Shown here: positions 26,853 to 34,731 of the stretch, in pieces
Layout of the letters: each line of letters begins with the position of its first letter
How positions within the stretch are numbered: position 1 is the stretch's first letter
DNA from: Bacteroidota bacterium
GTDB taxonomy: Bacteria > Bacteroidota > Bacteroidia > Bacteroidales > Prolixibacteraceae
Direction of reading: 5' to 3'
Assembly (NCBI GenBank): GCA_030698405.1
Contig: JAUYMU010000094.1
Location: 1 to 64,000 of the forward strand
Length of the DNA: 64,000 nucleotides
The notes under the pieces: generated by a model
The model's database searches: none
The model's input: the letters and a program-made list of their open reading frames with translations, nothing else
What the model was told of the DNA's origin: nothing
Position numbers and translations under genes: made by a program

Positions 26853-27474
26853 GATACTTAATTTTAAGTGTTAAAAAATTTTATTTGTTTTATTATCTAT
26901 CTGCATCTAATTTTTGGGGGATCATTTAATAAAAAACAACTTTTTTCCAGAAGCACCCCTTTCGTTTGATATGCTTGGCCAAAAGTATGTATTATTTCTA
27001 TTGTTGTTTATTTTTAAATAGGGGGTGTGTGTGAATTAAAGATAAATTAACAAACGAAATGCTAAAAAAAAATGGGGTTGTATTCTTAAAAAACATGTAA
27101 AAATGAGGTATTAGTCTAAAAAATGAGGGTATATTGCTAAAAATGATAAAAATGATGTTTTGATTTGTGTTTCTAAATGTTTGCAAATCAAATAGTCGCG
27201 AAATGCGGTGTGTATATATTAAAATGTATCTAATGACATTTAAAAAATATCAAAAAGATATAATAAGTCTTGTTGTTGGAATAAAAAGTAAATTTATCGA
27301 ATTGATTCTCATTTTGTCTTTGTATTTCTGTTTTCCACCTGAAATCCAAAAAACAATCATCTTTTTTGTTTTGTATTAATTCGTCAGGATTTTCAGCGCT
27401 ATAAAATTGCGAAGTTCAGTTTTGTTATATTTGCATTCCATTTTCAATTAAATCATAATGCAAACCTGAATTTC
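26853..27474. other. AT-rich intergenic region between divergent torF and LtaS-like genes
   Basis: About 620 bases without a convincing gene. Two short open frames here (26998-27186 minus, 27167-27379 plus) have low-complexity Phe/Lys/Ile content and no start context. On the minus strand TACTTTTG (26980-26987) fits TAnnTTTG and may serve torF; on the plus strand TATATTTG (27426-27433) fits the downstream gene. There are several A and T runs but no tRNA or hairpin that I can support. Confidence 0.6.
27426..27433 (+). promoter_or_regulatory. Putative -7 element TATATTTG of the LtaS-like gene
   Basis: An exact match to the Bacteroidota -7 consensus TAnnTTTG. A TTG lies 16 bases upstream (27407-27409) as a possible -33 element. 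The gene's ATG at 27475 is about 40 bases downstream. Confidence 0.5.
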
Positions 27475-29310
27475 ATGAGGCAACAATTGTTACGGCTTTT
27501 GAAGTATTTTCTATTCTGGATGACTTTCCTTTGGGTTGCCAAGATCTTATTTCTGATATGGAATTTTAAAATAACCGGTCAATTATCTTCAGGTGAGATT
27601 TTGGGAATATTTTGGCATGGTTTGATAATGGACGTTTCAACCGCTTGTTATCTGCTTTTACTGCCTGGATTACTTTTGTGCTTCCGTATTGTTTTGCCAT
27701 CGAAGTTTATTAATCGTTTCATACATATATATACACTGCTTTTTTTGATTGTTGCATCCGCCTTAATCGTGCTTGATTTGGGTTTGTACCCACATTGGGG
27801 AACCCGTGTGAATGTCACTGTATTCAATTATCTCGGCGATCCGGTGGCCATAGGAGCATCAGTTTCAGTATTAGATGTATTGCTGGGTTTGCTGATTTCA
27901 GGAAGTTTAATCTTTGGCTTTCTTTTTATATACAGAAAAATATTTCCTGATGGTTTTTCTCCTGAAGGTAGGGTTAAATGGTATTTTCCTTTGATTCAAC
28001 TATTAATAGTAGCAAGCTTGATTCTCCCAATACGCGGTGGATTGGATACTTCGCCGCTGAATCTTAGTTCGGTAGCCTTTAGTTCAAAGTTATATGTCAA
28101 TCAGGCAGCAATCAATTATTTGTGGAATTTTGCAAAATCGGTTGAAAAACGCAAACGGTTTTCGAATCCATGTGCCTATATGGAAAAGGATGAGAGCCTG
28201 CGGATTTTTAGTGAATATCAAAAAAACGACACACTAATTACCAGGCCGCAACTCCTGAAGTTGAATCCGGAGAAACAACCCAATGTAATCCTCATTATTT
28301 TGGAGAGTTTCACCAATAAAGTAATCGCTCCTTTGGGCGGATTGCACGGAATTGCGCCCAATCTGGATTCTCTTTGCACCAAAAGTACGGTTTTCACTTC
28401 CTTTTATTCAACCGGAAACCGTTCTGACCGCGGTATTTCTGCATTGCTTGGCGGATATCCATCATTGCTAAGCACTTCAATCATGGTTTATCCTGAGAAA
28501 TCAATTGGTTTGACATTGCTTCCGGAGTATTTTAACCGAAAAAACTACAATACCTCCTTTTATTACGGGGGTGACATCAATTTTTATAACCTGAAAACAT
28601 TTGTACTGAAGGGCAATTTTGGGAAGTTGGTCACAAAGGCTGATTTTCCATCGGAATTGGGCAGAATGACAAAATGGGGAGTTCCCGATGGATATGTTTT
28701 TGAACGAGCCACCGAAGATTTGAAAACTGAAAAGGAGCCTTTTATGAAAACCATTTATACCATTAGCAGTCATCCGCCTTATGATGTGCCGTTTTCGAAG
28801 TTCCCCGGAAGTTCAAACGAAGAAAAATACCTGAATTCGGTGGCATATACCGACAGTTGTCTGGGTGCATTTATCGATTCGTTCCGGAAATCGCCGCTTT
28901 GGGAGAACACTTTATTAATAGTAACATCCGATCATGGAACTTTGCCGCCGGGACCGACAGACATTACCGATCCGGCATCGTATCGGATACCGTTGATTTG
29001 GTCGGGTGGGGTAGTTGACACATTGCAGCGGATTGAAACCATTACGCAACAGGTTGACTTTGGTACTTCGCTCGTTCATCAGTTGGGTTGGGAAACTGAT
29101 CCTGCTCCATTCGCGAAAGATTTTTTTTCATCACAGCCCCACGCATTTTACATGCTCGATTCAGGTTGGGGATATGTTGTTCCTGAAGGAAGTTTTTATT
29201 TCGATCAGAACAGAAATGATTTTGTTTCGAAACCAATAGATAAATCTGTGGATTTAGCATTTCCAAAAGCATACATGCAGGTTTTACACGATGATTTTAT
29301 TAACCGATAA
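27475..29310 (+). CDS. LtaS-type membrane sulfatase-fold enzyme (phosphoglycerol transferase-like)
   Basis: This 611-residue protein has five predicted membrane helices in the first ~190 residues and a C-terminal extracytoplasmic sulfatase/alkaline-phosphatase-fold domain (about 260-590). Visible motifs are NVILIILESF (metal-binding Glu), the nucleophile region STGNRSDRGISALLGGYP, and LLIVTSDHGTLPPG (metal-binding Asp and His). LtaS relatives transfer phosphoglycerol or phosphoethanolamine-like groups to lipids or glycans. In Gram-negative Bacteroidota these enzymes modify envelope polymers of unknown identity. A diacylglycerol-kinase-like gene follows, consistent with recycling of diacylglycerol from such a reaction. 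Confidence 0.88.
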   Translation: MRQQLLRLLKYFLFWMTFLWVAKILFLIWNFKITGQLSSGEILGIFWHGLIMDVSTACYLLLLPGLLLCFRIVLPSKFINRFIHIYTLLFLIVASALIVLDLGLYPHWGTRVNVTVFNYLGDPVAIGASVSVLDVLLGLLISGSLIFGFLFIYRKIFPDGFSPEGRVKWYFPLIQLLIVASLILPIRGGLDTSPLNLSSVAFSSKLYVNQAAINYLWNFAKSVEKRKRFSNPCAYMEKDESLRIFSEYQKNDTLITRPQLLKLNPEKQPNVILIILESFTNKVIAPLGGLHGIAPNLDSLCTKSTVFTSFYSTGNRSDRGISALLGGYPSLLSTSIMVYPEKSIGLTLLPEYFNRKNYNTSFYYGGDINFYNLKTFVLKGNFGKLVTKADFPSELGRMTKWGVPDGYVFERATEDLKTEKEPFMKTIYTISSHPPYDVPFSKFPGSSNEEKYLNSVAYTDSCLGAFIDSFRKSPLWENTLLIVTSDHGTLPPGPTDITDPASYRIPLIWSGGVVDTLQRIETITQQVDFGTSLVHQLGWETDPAPFAKDFFSSQPHAFYMLDSGWGYVVPEGSFYFDQNRNDFVSKPIDKSVDLAFPKAYMQVLHDDFINR

Positions 29311-29313
29311 CCC

Positions 29314-29339
29314 GTAGAGACACGATTTATCGCGTCTCT
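29314..29339. repeat. Imperfect palindrome of the GTAGAGACGCGAT family
   Basis: AGAGACacGA and TCgcGTCTCT form an imperfect hairpin around a 4-base centre, directly behind the LtaS-like stop codon. The same GTAGAGAC/GTCTCTAC motif recurs at 50308-50420. It could act as a terminator or as part of a dispersed element. Confidence 0.6.
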
Positions 29340-29384
29340 TATCATGTCTCTCATTACGTCTCAAAAATATATAGAAAAGCAACA

Positions 29385-30272
29385 ATGCCACAACAAAAAA
29401 ATAAAATATTTCTGATCATTAATAAATATGCAGGCCATCAGAATGGGGCCAGCGCTCTTGATATCGTCGCTCCGTATTTAAAGATGAATAGTTGTTCGGT
29501 TGAATATTCCTTTACAAATCATCCCGGACATGCCACAGAACTTGCATCTCAGGCTTTAGCCAATGGGTTTGATTTGGTAGTTGCAGTGGGTGGCGACGGA
29601 ACTGTTAATGAAGTTGCAAAAGGATTGATAGGATCACATACGTTGATGGGAATAATCCCGATGGGCTCTGGAAATGGTCTTGCCCGCGAACTTGGAATTT
29701 CTATGAACATGCGTAAAAGTGCCCGTACTTTGATTGAAGGGAAAAACATTCAGTTGGATGTATGCAAACTTAATAACCAGCATTTCCTTTGTACTAGTGG
29801 TATCGGATTCGATGCGCTTGTTGCCCATAAAATGAGCAAAGCTGCATCACGTGGATTTCTGAAATATGTACAGTTGGTTATTCAGGAAAGTATTTTTTAC
29901 AAACCGCTTGGTGTACGAATGAAAATTGACGGGGTTTTGGTCGAAAAGCCTGTTTTCCTGGTTACTTTTGCCAATGCTTCGCAATTTGGCAACAATGCGT
30001 TTATTGCACCTGCCGCCAGCATGACCGACGGATTGATTGATGTGGTGGTGGTGCGCAAATTTGCAAAAATATGGATGCCGGTTTTTGCGGTAGCCTTGTT
30101 TACCAAGCTGATGCCCAAACTCCCGTTTGTTGAATGTTTCAAGGCCAAACAAATTGAGCTGGAACTGGCCGATACACCTTATTATCATTTCGATGGCGAA
30201 CCCGGACAACTGCAAACTCCGGCAATAATTAAACTTGATGCGGAAAAAATTTGGGTACGGTGTGGAAAATAG
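29385..30272 (+). CDS. Diacylglycerol kinase/sphingosine kinase-family lipid kinase
   Basis: This 295-residue kinase of the DAGK_cat family (DgkB/YegS type) has the signature GGDGT (69-73) inside LVVAVGGDGTVNEVAKGL, then IPMGSGNGLARELGI and a C-terminal domain ending DGEPGQL. It should phosphorylate a membrane lipid such as diacylglycerol using ATP at the cytoplasmic face. It lies 74 bases behind the LtaS-like gene, and joint function in lipid headgroup turnover is plausible. Confidence 0.9.
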   Translation: MPQQKNKIFLIINKYAGHQNGASALDIVAPYLKMNSCSVEYSFTNHPGHATELASQALANGFDLVVAVGGDGTVNEVAKGLIGSHTLMGIIPMGSGNGLARELGISMNMRKSARTLIEGKNIQLDVCKLNNQHFLCTSGIGFDALVAHKMSKAASRGFLKYVQLVIQESIFYKPLGVRMKIDGVLVEKPVFLVTFANASQFGNNAFIAPAASMTDGLIDVVVVRKFAKIWMPVFAVALFTKLMPKLPFVECFKAKQIELELADTPYYHFDGEPGQLQTPAIIKLDAEKIWVRCGK

Positions 30273-30378
30273 CTTTTTCAACCTGTTATTTCAACAATCA
30301 TTTAATATTCACGTTGTCTTTTACTAAGATTGATTGCTTATAATTCATTATATTTAACCAACTTAAATTACGGTCAAT

Positions 30379-32136
30379 ATGAAAGCATTTGAGAAATATT
30401 TCCTGTCGCGTCGAAATTTTATCAGAACCTCGGTTACTACTACGGCCACAATTTCTTTATTTCCATTGGCATGCCTCAGGCCAGCTTCAATATCAGCAGA
30501 GGAAATTTCTGTTGAGCGGCTTCCTCTAATTTTGAAACGAAAATTTGGAAGTTTTGATTTTGAGGTAACTACAATGGGTTTAGGTGGGCAGGCAGGTGTG
30601 CAGTGGCCACCTTCTGGAACGAACCCTGTTGCAATAATAATTAAGGCTATTAAGCTTGGAATCAATTATTTTGATACTTCGAACCTTTATGGAAACAGTC
30701 AATTGAATTATCACAAGGCTTTTGTTGAGATGAATTTGATTTCAGGAGAACCAAACTATGACGAAAATCTACGAAATTCTATTTGGATAACCAGCAAAAC
30801 CCACATGCGATGGGGTAATTCAGGTTATCCTGAATTGCCGGTCGTTTCAAATACATCAAATGGGAGACCTAATGTTAAATGTGCAATTGATGATTTAAAA
30901 AGGTCTTTGAGTCAAATCTTTGGAGATAACAAGGGAAATTATCCGGAAGGAGCGTATCTGGACATGATGTTAATTCATTCAGTAAAAGATACAGAAAATG
31001 TTAATGTATTATATGAAGGTCTGGAAACACCTCTCGATCCTTCAAAAAATTTTGGAGCATTAGTTGCATTGCGCGATTTTCGTGATGGAACAAATCTAAC
31101 AGGAATGAATCCAAAAAATGAAAAACTGATTCGGCATATCGGATTTTCTGGTCACACCAGTCCTCCTGTAATGATTGATATGATTCAGCGAGATGAATAT
31201 GGAGTTCTTGAAGCGGTTTTAGTTGCCATTAATTCAAACGATAAAACAAAATATAACATGCAGCATAATGTGATACCCGTTGCTTCTGCGAAAGGTATGG
31301 GCATTATCGCTATGAAAATATTTGCTGATGCTGCTTTGTATCATAAAGCTCCAAGGTGGTCAGGTTCTTCTGATGATGTTTTCCTTCAGGTTGGCACGCA
31401 AGAATTGCCTAGCAGGCCACTTATTGAGTATAGCCTTACAACCCCGGGAGTACATACGGCTATTATCGGTATAGGGCATATTGATGAAGATTCTCAGAAA
31501 TGTCAGTTGATCCAGAATTTTTATGCAGCACAAATAGAACCGGAGGGGATTGATGAGATCGAGCGTAAAAAAACGGAAGAACTTACAAAATCACTTAAAC
31601 CAAATTCTAACTACTTCCAATTATCTAAAGTAGGATTGACTCCACCCCAAAATCTGAGAAAAGAGGGAGATAGATTATATTGGGATAATGCATTTGCCGG
31701 AGATTCTCCATTAAAATCTTACGAGATTTTGGTGAATGGTGTAAAAGTCGGAGAAGTTCAGCACCAACCTCAAATTTTAAAGAGTAAGCCCTTTACTTAT
31801 GATATTTCGTTAAACTCAAACGATAAAGTTGAAATTGCGGCGGTTGATCAGAGTGGCAAGAGGGCTGTTGAATTGCTTGTAACCATTTTGTCTTCTAAAG
31901 ATTCAGGCAAAAATAACAAGGTTCAGCTTTATCCGAATCCATGTCTGACAGAACTGACCGTAAGTGGTATTGAATCGGCTAATTCTAATGTCTCAATTCA
32001 CTCAGCCGCTGGTGTCAAACTGATCGAAAAAGCAGCAAACGGCACTTATGCGAAATTTGATGTTTCACACTTGCCTAAGGGAACCTACTTTGTTAGGTTT
32101 TCTAATGGGATCAGTGAAAAATTTATCAAGTTGTAG
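30379..32136 (+). CDS. Exported aldo/keto reductase with T9SS C-terminal sorting domain
   Basis: The 585-residue protein starts with a twin-arginine-like signal (SRRNFIRTSVTTTATISLF). An aldo/keto-reductase barrel follows with its tetrad (D99 and Y104 in NYFDTSNLYG, K140 in ITSKTHM, H200 in MMLIHSVKD). Next come a fibronectin-like or beta-sandwich linker (about 425-505) and a type A T9SS sorting domain (about 512-585, VQLYPNPCLTELTV through GTYFVRFSNG). It is probably delivered to the cell surface. Tat plus T9SS routing would allow the barrel to be exported folded with its cofactor. The substrate is unknown. It converges with a second aldo/keto reductase. Confidence 0.85.
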   Translation: MKAFEKYFLSRRNFIRTSVTTTATISLFPLACLRPASISAEEISVERLPLILKRKFGSFDFEVTTMGLGGQAGVQWPPSGTNPVAIIIKAIKLGINYFDTSNLYGNSQLNYHKAFVEMNLISGEPNYDENLRNSIWITSKTHMRWGNSGYPELPVVSNTSNGRPNVKCAIDDLKRSLSQIFGDNKGNYPEGAYLDMMLIHSVKDTENVNVLYEGLETPLDPSKNFGALVALRDFRDGTNLTGMNPKNEKLIRHIGFSGHTSPPVMIDMIQRDEYGVLEAVLVAINSNDKTKYNMQHNVIPVASAKGMGIIAMKIFADAALYHKAPRWSGSSDDVFLQVGTQELPSRPLIEYSLTTPGVHTAIIGIGHIDEDSQKCQLIQNFYAAQIEPEGIDEIERKKTEELTKSLKPNSNYFQLSKVGLTPPQNLRKEGDRLYWDNAFAGDSPLKSYEILVNGVKVGEVQHQPQILKSKPFTYDISLNSNDKVEIAAVDQSGKRAVELLVTILSSKDSGKNNKVQLYPNPCLTELTVSGIESANSNVSIHSAAGVKLIEKAANGTYAKFDVSHLPKGTYFVRFSNGISEKFIKL

Positions 32137-32156
32137 TATTAAATTGCCTGTTAAGA

Positions 32157-33119
32157 TCATCCACTATACCGAAACAATGGTGTAGCAGTTGTCGCTTTTG
32201 TCTTGATAGCTGCCACTTCCTTATTGCTCAACGGACTGAGTGTATCTCTCATATTAATGGCAATTTTAAACAGCTCGGCATCGCCCGGGGTAATGGCGTT
32301 TGTTACCGGGTGCGATAATGTAAAACGTAATCCCATTCTTATATCTTCCTCGCCCAAAAGGGGTTCGTACCAGCACTTTGGGTATTTCGAACGGTCTGCA
32401 TCTTTTGGCCACGGCCCTTTTGCCATTGCTTTTAATGCAATAATTCCCATTTTCTTCTGCCGGGCAAGTTCCAGAACCTGCGGTCCAAAATTACCAACAT
32501 TCCAGGTGACATAATTGAAAGGGAACATGATGGAATCGAAATCGAATCCATTCATTAAAGCCATTGCGGCTTCAACCGAATGTGCAGAAAATCCGATATA
32601 CCTGATTTTACCCTCTTTTTTTGCTTCGAGGAAAGTTTCCATTGCACCACCCGGCTCAAATATCGTTTTAACATCTTCAAGTGAAGTTACCGCATGTAGC
32701 TGATACAGATCAAAATGATCCGTCCGAAGGTTTTTGAGCGATTGCTCCAATTCCTTACGGGCATCATCTTTTGTGCGTTTGCCGGTTTTACAGGATAGAA
32801 ATACATTTTTCCGGTAGGGTTCCAAAGCCGGTCCAAGTTTAACTTCAGCATCGCCGTATGATGGAGCTACATCGAAGTGGTTAACGCCTGCATCAATGGC
32901 GAACTTCACAGAGGCAGCAGCATCTTCCGGAGTTGCATCCATAACGATTATTCCACCGAAACCGATCACTGAAAGCATCTCGCCGGTTTTGCCCAAAGCT
33001 CTCTTTTCAAGCTTACCTGCAGGTGAAGATTCTCGTGCAATAAACGACAAATCGGCTGGGAAAAGGCTGAATACAGGAGCAGCCAAAACTGTTTTACTGA
33101 TAAAGTCACGACGTTTCAT
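32157..33119 (-). CDS. Aldo/keto reductase with Tat-like signal
   Basis: The 320-residue protein begins MKRRDFISKTVLAAPVFSLF, a twin-arginine-type signal, and has the AKR catalytic tetrad D83 and Y88 (HFDVAPSYGD), K111 (SCKTGKR) and H142 (YQLHAV). It lacks the T9SS tail of its convergent neighbour. The start at 33119 is preferred to one at 33161, which would place 14 extra residues ahead of the signal. The substrate is unknown, and the protein is likely periplasmic. Confidence 0.88.
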   Translation of the reverse strand: MKRRDFISKTVLAAPVFSLFPADLSFIARESSPAGKLEKRALGKTGEMLSVIGFGGIIVMDATPEDAAASVKFAIDAGVNHFDVAPSYGDAEVKLGPALEPYRKNVFLSCKTGKRTKDDARKELEQSLKNLRTDHFDLYQLHAVTSLEDVKTIFEPGGAMETFLEAKKEGKIRYIGFSAHSVEAAMALMNGFDFDSIMFPFNYVTWNVGNFGPQVLELARQKKMGIIALKAMAKGPWPKDADRSKYPKCWYEPLLGEEDIRMGLRFTLSHPVTNAITPGDAELFKIAINMRDTLSPLSNKEVAAIKTKATTATPLFRYSG

Positions 33120-33205
33120 AATGAGTGTTTTAAGAAATAAATGGTAAACTGTTTGCGACAATGTTCGTGCAAGTTACAATATAAACTGGTAACAGAAGTT
33201 CATGA

Positions 33206-33361
33206 TTAGTTAAAACTTTTCTTCAGTTGTTCAAACAGGTTTTTTTGAATGGGTGTAATATTTTCCGGAATATCAATTTGTAACTGAACCAATAAATCGC
33301 CAAACATGCCGGCTTTTCCGTAAACTGGCATTCCCTTGCCTTTTATTCGTATAAAGGGAAA
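33206..33361 (-). pseudogene. C-terminal remnant of a DnaJ/CbpA-type chaperone
   Basis: On the minus strand, 33206-33361 reads FPFIRIKGKGMPVYGKAGMF, then a GDLLVQLQIDIPENIT segment, ending EQLKKSFN and a stop. This is the standard C-terminus of DnaJ/CbpA (LKGKGMP-YG--G-YGDL-V). The J domain and the rest of the protein are missing: the frame upstream is closed by the TGA of the preceding lipoprotein gene. It sits beside an hsp20 gene, so a cbpA-like gene probably once stood here and was deleted from its 5' side. Confidence 0.7.
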
Positions 33362-33380
33362 CCATGACAGTTTCCCTTTA
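33352..33380 (-). terminator. Perfect 11-bp hairpin downstream of the lipoprotein gene
   Basis: TAAAGGGAAAC (33352-33362) and GTTTCCCTTTA (33370-33380) pair perfectly around a 7-base loop. It lies 15 bases after the lipoprotein stop and overlaps the upstream edge of the DnaJ remnant. No clear T run follows on the minus strand, so termination is uncertain. Confidence 0.5.
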
Positions 33381-33394
33381 CCCTTAATTAAAAA

Positions 33395-33877
33395 TCAATT
33401 GCTTTTCTTTGGAACTTGTTTTTTGTTTTTCAATTCAGGAAACTGTTGCTGTTGAAAATAATAGTTTTTAATCGAATCCATTTCCATGAAAAGCTTATCC
33501 ATTTGTTGCATGTTGTTTTTAAACCTGTTTGAAAAGAAATCATTCCTGTAAAAATCATACTTCAATAACGAATCCTGAAAAAAGAAATCATTAAAATATG
33601 GTTTCTGCGAGAAAAAATACTGTTGATTGAATTGATTTTTAAAATTACTAAAGATGCTGTCTCCCAATATTGTATCATTTAAAATGTTGGAATAGAAATA
33701 CGAATAGGTAGAATCGTACCTGATAAGATTTCCATCCTTATCGTATTCCTTGTTGACCTTTATATCGGTTTTTGGTAAGTTTTTATCAGCAGTTTCCTTT
33801 TTCCCTTTTACCGATTGTCCATTGCAGCTACCTAAACATAGTAGAAATGCAATGGTAAGATAACCAATGCGTTTCAT
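33395..33877 (-). CDS. Hypothetical lipoprotein next to Hsp20
   Basis: This 160-residue protein starts with a lipoprotein signal (MKRIGYLTIAFLLCLGSC, lipobox LGSC) and has an unusual mature part rich in Phe, Tyr, Asn, Asp and Gln (YFFSQKPYFNDFFFQDSLL). I do not recognise a family. An earlier in-frame codon at 33904 adds nine residues before the signal and is rejected. It follows hsp20 behind a terminator hairpin, and it may be part of the stress locus, but only by position. Confidence 0.7.
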   Translation of the reverse strand: MKRIGYLTIAFLLCLGSCNGQSVKGKKETADKNLPKTDIKVNKEYDKDGNLIRYDSTYSYFYSNILNDTILGDSIFSNFKNQFNQQYFFSQKPYFNDFFFQDSLLKYDFYRNDFFSNRFKNNMQQMDKLFMEMDSIKNYYFQQQQFPELKNKKQVPKKSN

Positions 33878-33910
33878 AATAGTTAGTTTTTTGGGATTAA
33901 ACAACTCTGT

Positions 33911-33947
33911 TTTAAAATATAGACGGCTTTTGGCAAGCCGTCTATAT
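33911..33947 (-). terminator. Terminator of the hsp20 gene
   Basis: A perfect 13-base stem (33917-33929 and 33935-33947) with a 5-base loop is followed on the minus strand by TTTTAAAA. It lies 9 bases after the Hsp20 stop. Confidence 0.8.
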
Positions 33948-33956
33948 CATTCTTAA

Positions 33957-34394
33957 TTAATTAATCTCAATTTGCTTAACAGGTTTAGGTTTAGCTTCCT
34001 CTTTTTTCGGAATTGCAACTTTTAATATTCCGTTTTCATACTTTGCCTGAATTTTTTCACCTTCAACGGTATTCGGCAAGGTAAACGAGCGGCTGAAAGA
34101 CTGATAGCTAAACTCCTGACGGGTAAACTGCTGTCCTTCCTTTGTCTCAGTTTCAACTTTTTTCTCCGACGAAATAGTCAGCAAATTGTTGATTAATTCG
34201 ATTTTGAAATCTTTCTTTTCAAAACCGGGTGCTGCCATGTCAACTTCAAAACCATTTTCATCTTCCCTAATGTTTACTGAAGGAAGTGTTGTGTTTGTGT
34301 TGGAAAAATTTCTCGTTGTCCAATCAAATAAATCGTTTTCAAAAAAACGGTTAAACATGGACGGAAATTGATCCTGAAATTTCATGAGTGCCAT
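33957..34394 (-). CDS. Hsp20/alpha-crystallin small heat shock protein
   Basis: The 145-residue holdase has a short N-terminal arm (FPSMFNRFFENDLFDW), an alpha-crystallin domain (about 38-135, with VDMAAPGFEKKDFKIELINNLLTISSEKK and YENGILKVAIPKKEE) and a short tail. It binds unfolding proteins without ATP. The start is marked by a full AGGAGG Shine-Dalgarno about ten bases upstream, which is uncommon in Bacteroidota and suggests strong translation. It sits near a DnaJ remnant. Confidence 0.95.
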   Translation of the reverse strand: MALMKFQDQFPSMFNRFFENDLFDWTTRNFSNTNTTLPSVNIREDENGFEVDMAAPGFEKKDFKIELINNLLTISSEKKVETETKEGQQFTRQEFSYQSFSRSFTLPNTVEGEKIQAKYENGILKVAIPKKEEAKPKPVKQIEIN

Positions 34395-34731
34395 AGTTTA
34401 GTCCTCCTTTTCTTTAGTTAAACAATGAATTTAATTTTTGTTTTCAAACTTCGGTTTTCAAATAAAATGCCAATGCATAAATAGGTGTTTGTGTCATTTA
34501 ATGACTTAGTAATTAGATGTATAGTGTGAAATTTTGTCATTTTCCGAAGTCAATTTGGCAGTTGTGTTTTCGGAAAATGTCATTTTTTCAACTTCAGGAT
34601 ATTTAGGATGCAACTGAAATGGCTAAAGATCAAACCTACATTAAAAAACAGGAGGCATTTGAATAAAAATTCACTTGAAAAGTATAAACCCCTATTTTGA
34701 TTTATATTTGAGGCTTCAAAATACTATTACT
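34395..34731. promoter_or_regulatory. Divergent hsp20-argH control region with long inverted repeat
   Basis: The gap carries the hsp20 Shine-Dalgarno on the minus strand, and a perfect 10-base inverted repeat (ATTTTCCGAA 34539-34548, TTCGGAAAAT 34569-34578) with a 20-base loop and extra flanking GTCATTTT copies. It also has TATATTTG at 34703-34710, an exact -7 match for argH. Because that element lies inside an upstream extension of the argH frame, it argues for the later argH start at 34732. The inverted repeat could be a hairpin or an operator. Confidence 0.5.

Noticed and set aside
27167-27379. 70-codon plus-strand frame in the torF-LtaS gap
   Set aside because: AT-rich, Phe/Ile/Lys-biased, overlaps another weak frame on the other strand, and precedes a clear promoter for the next gene. 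It is probably non-coding.
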